Shown here: positions 18,325 to 27,543 of the stretch, one piece after another
How the letters are laid out: the number at the start of each line of letters is the position of its first letter
How positions within the stretch are numbered: the first letter of the stretch is position 1
NCBI GenBank assembly: GCA_905182895.1
Contig: CAJJDD010000001.1
Location: forward strand, 1 to 59,325
DNA: 59,325 bases
Direction: 5' to 3'
Source: Flavobacteriales bacterium UBA4466
GTDB taxonomy: Bacteria; Bacteroidota; Bacteroidia; Flavobacteriales_D; Sanyastnellaceae
The notes under the pieces: model-generated
The model's database searches: none
What the model was told of the DNA's origin: nothing
What the model saw: the letters and a program-made list of their open reading frames with translations, nothing else
Made by a program: the position numbers and the translations under genes

Positions 18325-20193
18325 TTAATCTAAGCGTGTGTAAATAGAGTTTTGACTTTTAAATTCAGGTACGATTTCTTTCAGCATTTTTACGAGCGCT
18401 TCATTATTTTGTCCGTCAAACAGTAAAATCAATTCGCTTATTTTCTTTATAGAAGCTTCTTGATTTTCAGAGGATAGCTTGGCGATCATGATTTTTGGGT
18501 GATGCGTCTCTATGGTGTTTTCTTCAGAAGTGAGCAGTTCTTCATACAGTTTTTCTCCCGGTCTTAATCCTGTGAACCTAATCTCTATATCCTTTCCCTC
18601 CTCTAGTCCAGACAGCTTAAGCATTTTTTCAGCAAGGTCATAAATCCGTATGCTTTCTCCCATATCGAAAACGAATACTTCGCCTCCTTTCCCCATAGTT
18701 CCAGCTTCAAGCACTAGCTGTACCGCTTCGGGAATAGTCATAAAGTATCTTTTCACATCTTTATGCGTCACCGTAAGCGGACCGCCCTCTCTAATTTGCT
18801 TTTTAAACAGAGGAATTACACTGCCATTAGAGCCTAGAACATTCCCGAATCTCGTAGCGATAAACTTAGTTTCAGAAGTGCCGTTCATAGCCTCGCAATA
18901 CATTTCTGCGGCTCTTTTGGTAGCACCCATTACATTGGTTGGGTTTACTGCTTTGTCGGTAGAGATTAAAATAAACTTTCCTACTTTCTGCCGAATAGCT
19001 TCATCGGCTAGATGTTTAGTTCCTGAAATATTGGTAAGAACAGCCTCTGAAGGATTTTCTTCCATCAGAGGAACATGCTTGTAAGCTGCAGCATGAAAGA
19101 TAACATCTGCTTTACATTCTTCCAGAAGGTGCCTTACTCTTTCTTTCTGAGAAACATCACCTATAACCAATTCACACTTATGACTACCTCCTGTTACTTT
19201 TAATTCCTGTTGGAGGTCATAGAGAGGAGTTTCAGCTTGGTCAAATATCCATAGCTTCTTTGGGTTGAAGTTTAGAATCTGTCTTACCAGTTCAGAACCA
19301 ATAGATCCTGCTCCTCCAGTAACAAGGATAGTTTTATTCTCTAAGTCTTTGAATATATTTTCCTTGGAAAGAACAATTGGAGTTCTGCCAAGTAGGTCCT
19401 CTATTCTTACGGTTTGCAACTGCTTCAAAGAAAGTTCTCCTTTAATCCATTTTTTTACCGGTGGAACATTCAGAATAGTCGTTTTAGAATTAATCGCTTT
19501 CTCAGCTATTTCTCTTTTCTTAGTAGGGTCTAGGTTCTGTATGCTGATAATAATTTGTTCTACTTTTTTAGAGTTTAGAACCTCATTTAATTTCTTAGAG
19601 TGATATACGGTGACTCCATCTAATTTTTTTCCGACTTTAGATTTATCATCGTCTATGAAAGCTACTATTTCTATTTGCGCACTTGGATCCTGGTCTATAG
19701 TTTGTTTAGTGATTAATCCAGATTCGCCAGCTCCGAAAATGGCTACTTTCATTCTGACCCTATGGGGGTTTTTAAACTCAGTGTAAAGCAATTTGACACT
19801 CAGCCTGAATAGCACAAGGGATACTAGGCTAAAAAGAAACTCAATAGTTAATATTGAATTTGGGAGGAGGAATAGCTCACTGCCAAAAACGTATTTATAT
19901 CCTATGCTAATAGAGTATAGGAGAACCGTACCCAGAAAGAGGGATAGAAAAATTCTACGAGTATCCTCTATGCTGGTGTATCTAATGATTCCTGCGTAAG
20001 ACTTGAAAAGAAGAAAAAACAGTACTCTGACTCCTATGAATAAGGGAAAAAAATTAGAGCCTAAAGTCCACTCTTCACCAGGGATGTTGAAATCAAACCT
20101 AAGTAAATAAGCGACTATATAGGATAGAGTTACTAGTCCTAAGTCAATTAAAAAGATGATCCACCGTGGTGTATTTCCTGAGGGAAGCTTCAT
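18325..20193 (-). CDS. Membrane nucleotide-sugar C4,6-dehydratase (WbpM/FlaA1/CapD-like)
   Basis: The 622-residue protein has four N-terminal membrane helices (about 1-135), a first Rossmann-like domain (VAIFGAGESGLITKQ, about 150) and a second, catalytic short-chain dehydrogenase domain beginning ILVTGGAGSIGSELVRQI. Conserved segments are DVIFHAAAYKHVPLMEENP and STDKAVNPTNVMGATKRAAE, where Met replaces the usual catalytic Tyr (the SMK triad known for WbpM), and GLRPGEKLYEELL. The family makes 4-keto-6-deoxy sugars such as those leading to QuiNAc, FucNAc or bacillosamine. It starts nine bases after the porT stop, so surface glycan synthesis and secretion are genetically linked here. Confidence 0.92.
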   Translation of the reverse strand: MKLPSGNTPRWIIFLIDLGLVTLSYIVAYLLRFDFNIPGEEWTLGSNFFPLFIGVRVLFFLLFKSYAGIIRYTSIEDTRRIFLSLFLGTVLLYSISIGYKYVFGSELFLLPNSILTIEFLFSLVSLVLFRLSVKLLYTEFKNPHRVRMKVAIFGAGESGLITKQTIDQDPSAQIEIVAFIDDDKSKVGKKLDGVTVYHSKKLNEVLNSKKVEQIIISIQNLDPTKKREIAEKAINSKTTILNVPPVKKWIKGELSLKQLQTVRIEDLLGRTPIVLSKENIFKDLENKTILVTGGAGSIGSELVRQILNFNPKKLWIFDQAETPLYDLQQELKVTGGSHKCELVIGDVSQKERVRHLLEECKADVIFHAAAYKHVPLMEENPSEAVLTNISGTKHLADEAIRQKVGKFILISTDKAVNPTNVMGATKRAAEMYCEAMNGTSETKFIATRFGNVLGSNGSVIPLFKKQIREGGPLTVTHKDVKRYFMTIPEAVQLVLEAGTMGKGGEVFVFDMGESIRIYDLAEKMLKLSGLEEGKDIEIRFTGLRPGEKLYEELLTSEENTIETHHPKIMIAKLSSENQEASIKKISELILLFDGQNNEALVKMLKEIVPEFKSQNSIYTRLD

Positions 20194-20202
20194 AAAGAGT
20201 AA

Positions 20203-20932
20203 TTACCCTTCAAATGTAATAGAAAAGATAAAGGCTCTAGACTTTAAGCTGCTTACATTTCTGCTATAAATAGTGTCATCCTGTATTAGGAGGTTTGGAA
20301 TCCCCAAAGAACTCTTGAATTCTAGCGACAATTTGAAGTATTCTAAGAAAAAATCGAAACACACCGCCAATGTCAACCGAATTCCCGTGTTTCAGTAATG
20401 AATGAATGGGCAGGTTGCCTTGAAAGTCCTTCATCTTGGCAGACTGCATGTCAAGACTATATTTGCCACCAGCCAGCATGTAAGCCGCGAAATTTCTAGA
20501 TCTATTCGTCCTTAATTTGAAATTAATAGGAAAGTCTAGGTAAACGGATTCTATTCTTCTGCTCTCTGTTTTTCTATCTAGATCCGACTCTAAAAATGTA
20601 AAATCCATTATTCTATCCTGAAATGAAAGTCCAGGTAAAAAGCGAATGTGAAAATTTGGCATTAGGTCGTAACTAGCGAGTAAATTCAAGTTGAACCCTG
20701 GCTGAGGTCTCATCGTGATAGCTAGAAGTGAGTCGGTGAAATCAAAATCAGGCGCTCTTTGCATCGAAAAGTTCGAACTGTTATACCCCAATATGAATCC
20801 GAAATGGTAGTTTCTTCTATCAAATCCAGAAAGATTAGTCGCAGTGTTACGCTGTGCGTATGCGTCCATGCTGAACATAAGCATAAAAAACATCCCGATA
20901 AAAAATAGCTTTATGTAATTCTTCTTTTCCAA
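20203..20932 (-). CDS. porT: PorT-like outer-membrane protein of the type IX secretion system (frameshift)
   Basis: A signal peptide (about 1-26, ending DAYAQ) is followed by a beta-barrel with NYHFGFILGYNSSNF, FHIRFLPGLSFQDR, ESVYLDFPINFKLR and AAYMLAGGKYSLDM, the conserved order of PorT. An indel near 20354-20368 breaks the end. The restored frame gives FDFFLEYFKLSLEFKSSLG, a short DDTIYSRN motif and a final strand (AFIFSITFEG), ending at 20203. Joined length is about 242 residues. PorT is required for T9SS assembly in Porphyromonas and Flavobacterium. Its place between a DUF4199-like gene and a sugar dehydratase fits an envelope-biogenesis operon. Confidence 0.88.
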
Positions 20933-20972
20933 CTGTTTTCAGAAACGGTTTACGGGTGTATATATTGTAAGA

Positions 20973-21575
20973 TTAAGTGTGTTTTACGAATATTCTTCCA
21001 GCTATTCCACTAATCACAGCAGAGCATGTTAAATTCAATAGAAAGAAGTAAGTGAAAATTAAGGATAAGAATAGTTTCATATTCAGCATGGTCATGAAGT
21101 TACCCCTTATTTCTGTGAGGTATTCCTTTTCGGTTGGTAATTCCTTTCCTTGTGGTATGTTTATTTGCCCTTTATTGGCTTCCATAACAGCTTCGTAACC
21201 GCCTGAGTCTGTCATTTGATCACGCAAAAGGTCTATCCTTTCATCTACTATTCCTTCGATATATTCAGTATCAATAGCCATGTAATAAATGACTAAAAAG
21301 CCAAAGATTACTAAGGAATATTGTACTACTGATTTCATAGATACTTTAAAGTCTATTAAGAAATCGGGTTCTTCATTCCATGGGTCAGACCCTATTATTC
21401 TAGTATTAGAATAATGGTCTTTAAGCACTTTATATATAATATAAATTGTAAAACCAATATTCAATGACACCGCTAATTGAGTGTAAGCTACTGAGTTACC
21501 GGAATAAAAAAGCAACAGTTTAACTGCGATCCATACCGCAGCTAGAATCAGAATTAAACGCTGAACAGGTTTCAT
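20973..21575 (-). CDS. Integral membrane protein (DUF4199-like)
   Basis: The 200-residue protein has four predicted membrane helices (near 8-25, 33-50, 82-100 and 165-190) and a soluble loop between helices 3 and 4 (about 103-160). Bacteroidota DUF4199 proteins share this topology, but I recognise only a general similarity and no diagnostic motif. It lies 17 bases after rho and 40 bases before porT on the same strand, so it is probably cotranscribed with both. Function unknown. Confidence 0.6.
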   Translation of the reverse strand: MKPVQRLILILAAVWIAVKLLLFYSGNSVAYTQLAVSLNIGFTIYIIYKVLKDHYSNTRIIGSDPWNEEPDFLIDFKVSMKSVVQYSLVIFGFLVIYYMAIDTEYIEGIVDERIDLLRDQMTDSGGYEAVMEANKGQINIPQGKELPTEKEYLTEIRGNFMTMLNMKLFLSLIFTYFFLLNLTCSAVISGIAGRIFVKHT

Positions 21576-21591
21576 TAGCTATTCATAGATA

Positions 21592-23352
21592 TTAAAAACT
21601 CATCATTGATTCTGTAGACATAATTCTACTTTTAACGAATTCCATAGCTTCTATAGGATTCATATCAGCTAGATGTTTTCTTAGAATCCAAATTCTTTGA
21701 AGAGCTTCTTTATCCATCAATAGATCTTCTCTTCTAGTTCCTGAAGAAGTAATATCTATAGCAGGGAAAATTCTTCTGTTAGATATTTTTCTATCTAACT
21801 GAAGTTCCATGTTACCCGTTCCTTTGAATTCCTCAAAGATCACTTCATCCATCTTAGAACCAGTGTCAGTTAATGCCGTAGCAATGATGGTTAAAGAACC
21901 ACCATTTTCTATGTTTCTAGCTGCACCAAAGAATCTTTTTGGCTTGTGAAGTGCATTTGCATCTACACCACCAGTTAATACTTTACCTGAACCTGGGCTC
22001 ACAGTGTTATATGCTCGAGCTAGTCTAGTGATAGAATCTAAAAGGATACAAACATCATGTCCGCATTCTACCATTCTCTTTGCTTTCTCTAATACAATAT
22101 TAGCCACTTTTACGTGTCTATCTGCAGGCTCGTCAAAAGTAGAGGCAATTACTTCAGCATTTACACTTCTTTTCATATCCGTTACCTCTTCAGGTCTTTC
22201 ATCTATAAGAAGAATAATTAAGTAAGTCTCAGGATGGTTCTCAGCTATAGAGTTAGCTATTTCTTTTAATAATACAGTCTTACCAGTTTTAGGCTGAGAG
22301 ACGATCATTCCTCTCTGTCCCTTTCCTATAGGAGCGAACAGGTCCATTAGTCTAGTAGAGATGTTTTTAGAATTTTTCCCTAATTGAAACTTTTCCTCTG
22401 CGAAAAGCGGAGTCAAATATTTGAATGGTATTCTATCTCTTACGAATTCAGGGCTTCTTCCGTTAATAGACTCTACAGAAATAAGCGGGAAATATTTTTC
22501 TCCTTGTTTAGGAGGTCTAATGTTACCTACAACAGAATCACCAGTTTTAAGTCCATAAAGCTTTACTTGACTTTGAGCTACATAAACGTCATCTGGAGAA
22601 TTTAAATAGTTAAAATCAGAAGATCTTAAGAACCCGTAACCGTCTAGCATCATTTCTAATACACCTTCAGCCTTTATCTGGCCATCGAAGTTGTAACCGT
22701 GCTCATCAGCCTTACCTCTTTTTTGCTCTTTCTTGTGATGATTATTCTGATTCGATTCGGCTATGTACGCTGGTTATTCTGGTTCGGGTTATTGTTTTGA
22801 TTGGGTTATTCTGATTTCTAGTGTTTTTGTGATCAGAATTAGTGTTTTCTCGCTGTGGCCTGTTATTGTTGGAGTGAACAGGCTTCTTAGCTTGAGTATT
22901 TTCTTTTTGTTCTGTTACTTCTGGCGTTTGTGTAACGTCTGTTTTTGAAGCAGCAGGAGTATTAGAGTTAGTAGTTGAATCAGAAACAGCTACTTTTTTT
23001 CTAGGTCTTTTCCCTTTAGTTGGTGATGCCGATCTTTTGCCATCTGCTGAATTTACCCTAGTGGCGTCTCTTTGCGTAGGAGTCTCTTTAGGCTTAGAGA
23101 TTCTACAGGAGTAGAATCTTCTTTAGACGCGACAGGTGCAACTTCTTTGTTAGAGAGTCTGCTTTCCAGATTTGCTTGGTTTATTTGCGCAGCTTCAGAA
23201 GCCTTACTAGGAGGGTTTACCGCCTGCTCATCTAATATTTTGTAAATAAGATCCTGCTTTTTTAGCTTGTCATGCTTTTTTTTGATATCAAGTTTAGCAC
23301 TAACTTTAATCTCTGCTACCTTCATGCCATTTAATGAAATAATGTCGTACAT
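21592..23352 (-). CDS. rho: Transcription termination factor Rho with long disordered insert (multiple frameshifts)
   Basis: The N-terminal Rho domain starts at 23352 ([16 protein letters not shown], then [17 protein letters not shown]). After it comes a low-complexity segment of roughly 170 residues, rich in Ser, Thr, Pro, Lys, Asn and Gln (about 22680-23170). The conserved body begins at [20 protein letters not shown] with the RNA-binding OB fold ([20 protein letters not shown]), Walker A ([11 protein letters not shown]) and Walker B ([14 protein letters not shown]) and ends at 21592. Breaks occur near 23100 and at least twice around 22740-22800, all in the insert. Rho is an essential or important ATP-dependent RNA helicase that ends transcription. 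A disordered insert in Rho is known in Bacteroides. It is divergent from DUF4293. Confidence 0.93.
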
Positions 23353-23466
23353 CTATTGCGAATGAATTCAGTAATTAATCGTGAATTTGGATTTTCGGAT
23401 TGAAATTCTCTGTCTGTTCTGATTTGTATTATGCTTGGCTGATTGCCAGTCTAAGATTAGACAATA

Positions 23467-23497
23467 TTAATGCTTTTTTTTCATTGCTAAGCATTAA
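23467..23497. repeat. Inverted repeat in the rho / DUF4293 divergent region
   Basis: TTAATGCTT (23467-23475) and AAGCATTAA (23489-23497) are exact reverse complements separated by 13 bases. It lies between divergent genes, so it could be an operator or part of a transcript hairpin. Confidence 0.4.
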
Positions 23498-23536
23498 ATG
23501 GTTAATAATAATGTACTCTGATTTCTAATGGAAAAT

Positions 23537-23544
23537 TATCTTTG
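23537..23544 (+). promoter_or_regulatory. Candidate -7 element of the DUF4293 gene
   Basis: TATCTTTG fits TAnnTTTG exactly and ends 16 bases before the ATG at 23561. Confidence 0.4.
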
Positions 23545-23560
23545 TAGAAAAAAAGAAGTT

Positions 23561-24024
23561 ATGCTACAAAGAATCCAAACCGTATACTTAATCTTAGCCG
23601 CGGTTTCATTGTGTCTATTGTTTTTCTTTCCTATCTGCTTTTATGACACTGGGAGATTTAAGCTATTCATTAAACATTAAAAATCTATTAGGCTCAGATG
23701 GCTCGGTGGAATCGAGTGAATGGGGAATTGGGCTTATGGTCTTAGGCCCCTATCTCCTTAGCCCTGACTGTGTTCATGCTCTCACAGTTTAAAGAACAGA
23801 CAAAAACAGCTTTCATTAGGAAGAGTAATTTATTTGCTGTTAGCTGCGCTGATTAGTTATTTCCATGGCGGTCATAGAGTATAATAAGCCTGAAGGAGCC
23901 GAGCTGACTGGGTATTGGTTGGGTTATGTTGCGCCTGTAGCGGCACTGCCTTTTGTGTTTTTAGCGAATAGGGCGATAAAGAAGGATGAAGAACTCGTGA
24001 AATCCCTAGATCAGATTAAGATGA
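23561..24024 (+). CDS. DUF4293 membrane protein (several frameshifts)
   Basis: The start MLQRIQTVYLILAAVSLCLLFFFP is the DUF4293 hallmark (given here as MLQRIQTVYLILAAVS) and the gene sits next to rho, where this family usually occurs in Bacteroidota. Pieces in shifted frames supply MTLGDLSYSLNIKNLLG, LALTVFMLSQFKEQ, QLSLGRVIYLLLAALISYF and GYWLGYVAPVAALPFVFLAN, which together give four membrane helices. The end is KSLDRLR followed by the TGA at 24022, reached by dropping one base at 24011. At least four indels are required, the densest damage in the window. The ATG of the next gene overlaps this stop as ATGA, supporting the chosen end. Function unknown. Confidence 0.75.
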
Positions 24025-24851
24025 GAGTTACTCTATTAGTTTCCTTATGCACGCTACTTCTGATTTCCTGCGGTAGAGTTCCTTTTGACCAATGGAATAG
24101 CACACTTTCAGCAGTATGAGTCTGTTCTGGATGATCAAATGATAGAGCTCTGCTGGAATAAGTGAGTCTGATGTGTTTCTTTTTAATGGTGTCTATAATG
24201 CTCACGCGAAATAAGGATGCCCAACCTTACCCATTATTGAAGAAGAATGCAGAAAACATTGAGTCTAGCCTCCAAACGAGTATCTGAGAGTTCCCAAGAG
24301 AGATTAGACGCTATTAAATATTTTAGAACAGAGCAAGCTCACAAACCATTAACTAAACTAGGTTCTCAACTATCAAATTATAAGGTCCTTATAGCAGCAC
24401 TTCAAGCCCAGGAGGAAAGTAATAATCTAGACTTGAGTAACTTGATTGTAACAGATGCGGTTTTTGATTCTATTTGCGCAGCTCACAAAATAAAGGCGTT
24501 AGCTATGTTGGATTTTGAGGTTCGGTTATCCGAGAAGATGAATGAGTTAGAGTCAGATTTCGATTCTCTAAAAGTCCTCTATGACGATCATAAAAGAGAC
24601 ATTACAAGTAGAACTGACCCAAGAGAAAGTATGACGGCCATCAATAAAATGAAGCAAAAATACGTCAGTTAGATAATGAGTTTTATCAGATTTCTAATCT
24701 ATACTCTAGAATAAGCTCTTTAAGGGCTGATGCGGTTATGTTCCAAGGGCCATTCATAGATGAAATGTCTGAGGTAAAATCAATTCGTCAAAAGGATAGA
24801 AAAATATCAGGCTTGCTCTCCGAGCTCGAAAAAATGGTGACTGACTATTGA
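24021..24851 (+). CDS. Coiled-coil lipoprotein of unknown function (several frameshifts)
   Basis: A lipoprotein leader (MRVTLLVSLCTLLLISCGR, Cys 17) begins at the ATG that overlaps the DUF4293 stop. Shifted frames then contribute QYESVLDDQMIEL, DAQPYPLLKKNAENIESSLQT, VSESSQERLDAIKYFRTEQAHK and LSEKMNELESDFDSLK, ending LLSELEKMVTDY at 24851. The C-terminal two-thirds are heptad-like and probably coiled coil. Indels are needed near 24085, 24140, 24210, 24290 and 24670. No recognised domain, although the position after DUF4293 in Bacteroidota is often taken by a small lipoprotein. It converges with the phosphoesterase gene. Confidence 0.6.
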
Positions 24852-24928
24852 AATAGTTTTTTCTTGTTTAAAAGAAGAGGATTAGTCAGCTGCAGCCTCT
24901 TGTACTTCCTTGTTTAGCTGATTTTGGA

Positions 24929-25435
24929 TTACAGTTCTGTTCCTCTAAGCCCAAGTTCGATCACCTCTAGGTCACTCATTTTCCCTGCATGAACACAGAA
25001 GCGCAGCATTGTTCTCACCTTATGAAATCCTTGAACTCCTGCCGCTCCTGGATTAATATAAAGCATATCATATCTAGCGTCTTGTTGAACTTTGCATATA
25101 TGGCTGTGGCCACAGATAAATACATCAGGTCTTTCAGCTACCAGGCTCTCGTGAATTCCTTTGGAATATTTCCCCGGTTTTCCACCTATGTGAATCATCC
25201 AAAAATTCATTCCTTCTACAGAAATTCTGTGAATGTGCTCGGTGGCACTTCTTATTTGAGCGTTATCTATATTACCATAAACGGCCCTAGTGGGTTTATG
25301 GGCTTCTAGCTTTTCTAGGACTTCCATAGAGCCTATATCACCAGCATGCCATATTTCGTCTACTTCATCGAAGTAATGAAGTATACGCTCATCTATATGG
25401 CTATGGGTATCAGAAATAAGTCCTATTCTCGTCAT
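24929..25435 (-). CDS. Metallophosphoesterase, YfcE type
   Basis: The 168-residue protein carries the full calcineurin-like metal site: ISDTHSH (D-x-H), HAGDIGS (GD), YGNIDN (GN) and FICGHSHI (GHxH), plus the late NPGAAG. YfcE-type enzymes hydrolyse phosphodiesters with Mn2+, but the physiological substrate is generally unknown. The frame is intact and the ATG at 25435 is the natural start. It is divergent from the PorE-like gene. A 12-base perfect palindrome lies between them. A second short frame downstream (ending near 24890) reads QNQLNKEVQEAAAD but has no support as coding. Confidence 0.92.
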   Translation of the reverse strand: MTRIGLISDTHSHIDERILHYFDEVDEIWHAGDIGSMEVLEKLEAHKPTRAVYGNIDNAQIRSATEHIHRISVEGMNFWMIHIGGKPGKYSKGIHESLVAERPDVFICGHSHICKVQQDARYDMLYINPGAAGVQGFHKVRTMLRFCVHAGKMSDLEVIELGLRGTEL

Positions 25436-25476
25436 CTTTATTCACAGTAGAAGTAGTACAAATAGAATTAATTTTC

Positions 25477-25488
25477 GCGTTGCAACGC
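25477..25488. repeat. Perfect 12-base palindrome between divergent genes
   Basis: GCGTTGCAACGC is its own reverse complement. It lies between the starts of the phosphoesterase (25435, minus) and the PorE-like gene (25587, plus), a position suited to an operator, but no regulator is known. Confidence 0.35.
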
Positions 25489-25586
25489 CTAAAAACTTCG
25501 AATTTTATATCACACAGAAATCTTTGGTGAGGAATTTGTAAACATTCCTGCAGAAGACCCGTTTTATCAATAAGAAATATCACTCG

Positions 25587-27532
25587 ATGAAGAACCTATT
25601 TATAGTTTTGGTAGCCTTGTTTATAAGCTTCTCTGCTTCAGCTCAAGGAAGGAATACAGATTATTCTACAGAGAATAAAAAAGCCATAAAGCTGTTTGAA
25701 CAGGCTACAGCAGCGCTTACTTCAAGAGAGCACAAAAAAGCAGAAGGTTTATTCAAGCAAGCCATCCAAAGAGATGAAAACTTCACAGATGCGTACATCG
25801 TACTTTCCGAGTTATACCTAGAGACTAATGATTTAAAGAGTGCTAGAAAGCAATTAGAAAAGGCTATATCTATAGAGCCTAGAAAGTTTATGGCTGCTTA
25901 CTTTTACTTGGGAGAGATAAATATGAGTGAATCTGATTATGAGGCAGCCATTTATAATTTCACTTTGTACCAGAGGTCTAATCCACCGGCATCTCCGATG
26001 TCAGGAAGAGCTGCTAGGTCATTAAGGAATTGTTCTTTTGCTCAGAGAGGCGTTGAAAAATCCGGTTCCGTTCGAGCCTATTAACTTCGGACCTTCTATT
26101 AACACGAAATTCCCAGAATATTACCCTACGCTCACATTAGATGAGGATGAACTATTGTTTACCCGTAGGATCGAAAATGCCAATGCTTTTAATGGGGTTC
26201 ATGAAGATTTTTATGTGAGTAATAAGGAGAATGACCAATGGGGAAACGCGAAGAATCTGCGTGTAGTAAATACATTAATGAATGAAGGGGCTCCGAGTTA
26301 TTCTGCTAATGGCAGAATACTTTTTTTTACAGCATGTCAGCTCTTTGATGATTATGGAGCAGGGAGAACAGGTTATGGCTCCTGTGATTTGTTTTATGCC
26401 TATAAGGAAGGAAAAAATTGGACTGAGTGCCATGAATTTAGGAGGGGTGATAAACTCAGGGGTTTGGGAGTCTCAGCCCTCATTTTCTGCAGATGGAAAA
26501 ACGCTCTATTTCGTAAGAGGAAAGCGTTCAGGGCAAGGGATTTCCCATCAAGATATTTGGTCTGCGGAGCTTAGTGATAATGGTACATGGTCTAAGCCAG
26601 CTAAAATTCCAGGGTTGGTAAATACACCAGAGGTAGAAGAGTCTGTTTTTATACATCCCGATGGACAGACGTTATACTTCGCTTCAGACGGACATCCTGG
26701 AATGGGTGGATTGGATTTATTCATGTCTAGAAAACATCCAGACGGAAGTTGGGGAGAGCCAGTAAATCTTGGTTATCCGATTAATACGGCAGGAGATGAA
26801 AATAGTTTATTGGTTTCTTCGAGTGGTAGTCTAGCTGTTTTTGCTAGTGATAGACCAGGAGGATTTGGTGATTTAGATTTATATCATTTCGAGCTTCCCG
26901 AAAAGGTAAAACCACAGCCAGTAACTTATGCTGAAGGGTTAATCTATGATGCTAAAAACTTTAGGCCGCTCGACGCTTCGTTCGAACTCGTAGATTTAGA
27001 AACAGGAGCTTCTGTAGCGGTAGGGACAAGCGATAAATCTGGAGAATTCTTAATTCCGCTTCCTGTAGGTAAAGAATATATGGTAAGTGTAAGCAGAGAA
27101 GGATATATGTTTCATTCAGAAAACTTCAAGTTAAAGACTAAGGGAATAGCAGAGCCTTACGAACTAAACGTGCCATTGAAAAAGATCACCACGGGAAATT
27201 CTGTAGTGTTACAAAATGTATTCTTTGACACGGATAGCTATGAGCTTAAAGAGTCTTCTAAAATAGAGTTGGGAAGGCTAGTTTCATTTATGAATTTGAA
27301 TCCTGATTTACGAATAGAAATAGGAGGCCATACAGATAATATAGGTTCAGATACAGACAACGTACTTCTGTCTAAAAGCAGAGCAGAATCTGTAGCTAAA
27401 TTCGTAGTAGATTCAGGTATAGTAGCAGATAGGGTTTCTGCTAAAGGGTATGGAGAAACAGCTCCAATAGATTCTAATAAGACAGATTATGGAAGGGCAG
27501 CCAACAGAAGGACAGAGTTTAAAATCAATTAG
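25587..27532 (+). CDS. PorE-like T9SS protein: TPR, PD40 beta-propeller, carboxypeptidase-like and OmpA domains (two frameshifts)
   Basis: A signal peptide (about 1-19, ending ASAQ) precedes TPR repeats (AEGLFKQAIQRDENFTDAYI, LKSARKQLEKAISIEPRKF) at about 25-140. A PD40-type propeller follows (LTLDEDELLFTRR, FSADGKTLYFVRG, IHPDGQTLYFASDG, GGLDLFMSRK). Then come a carboxypeptidase regulatory-like domain (about 27000-27180) and a C-terminal OmpA domain (IEIGGHTDNIGSDTDNVLLS, RVSAKGYGETAPI) that would bind peptidoglycan. This is the layout of PorE, which tethers the T9SS to peptidoglycan. Indels near 26035-26045 and 26420-26435 break the frame. Paralogues with the same layout are common, so PorE itself is likely but not certain. 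Confidence 0.8.
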
Positions 27533-27543
27533 TGTTTAGAAGC

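Noticed and set aside
18650-19084. 144-codon plus-strand frame opposite the dehydratase
   Set aside because: It is antisense to a strongly conserved gene with intact motifs, and its product shows no domain.
24860-24930. C-terminal extension of the phosphoesterase reading QNQLNKEVQEAAAD
   Set aside because: It needs an extra frame change, and the protein already ends at the length and sequence usual for the family.
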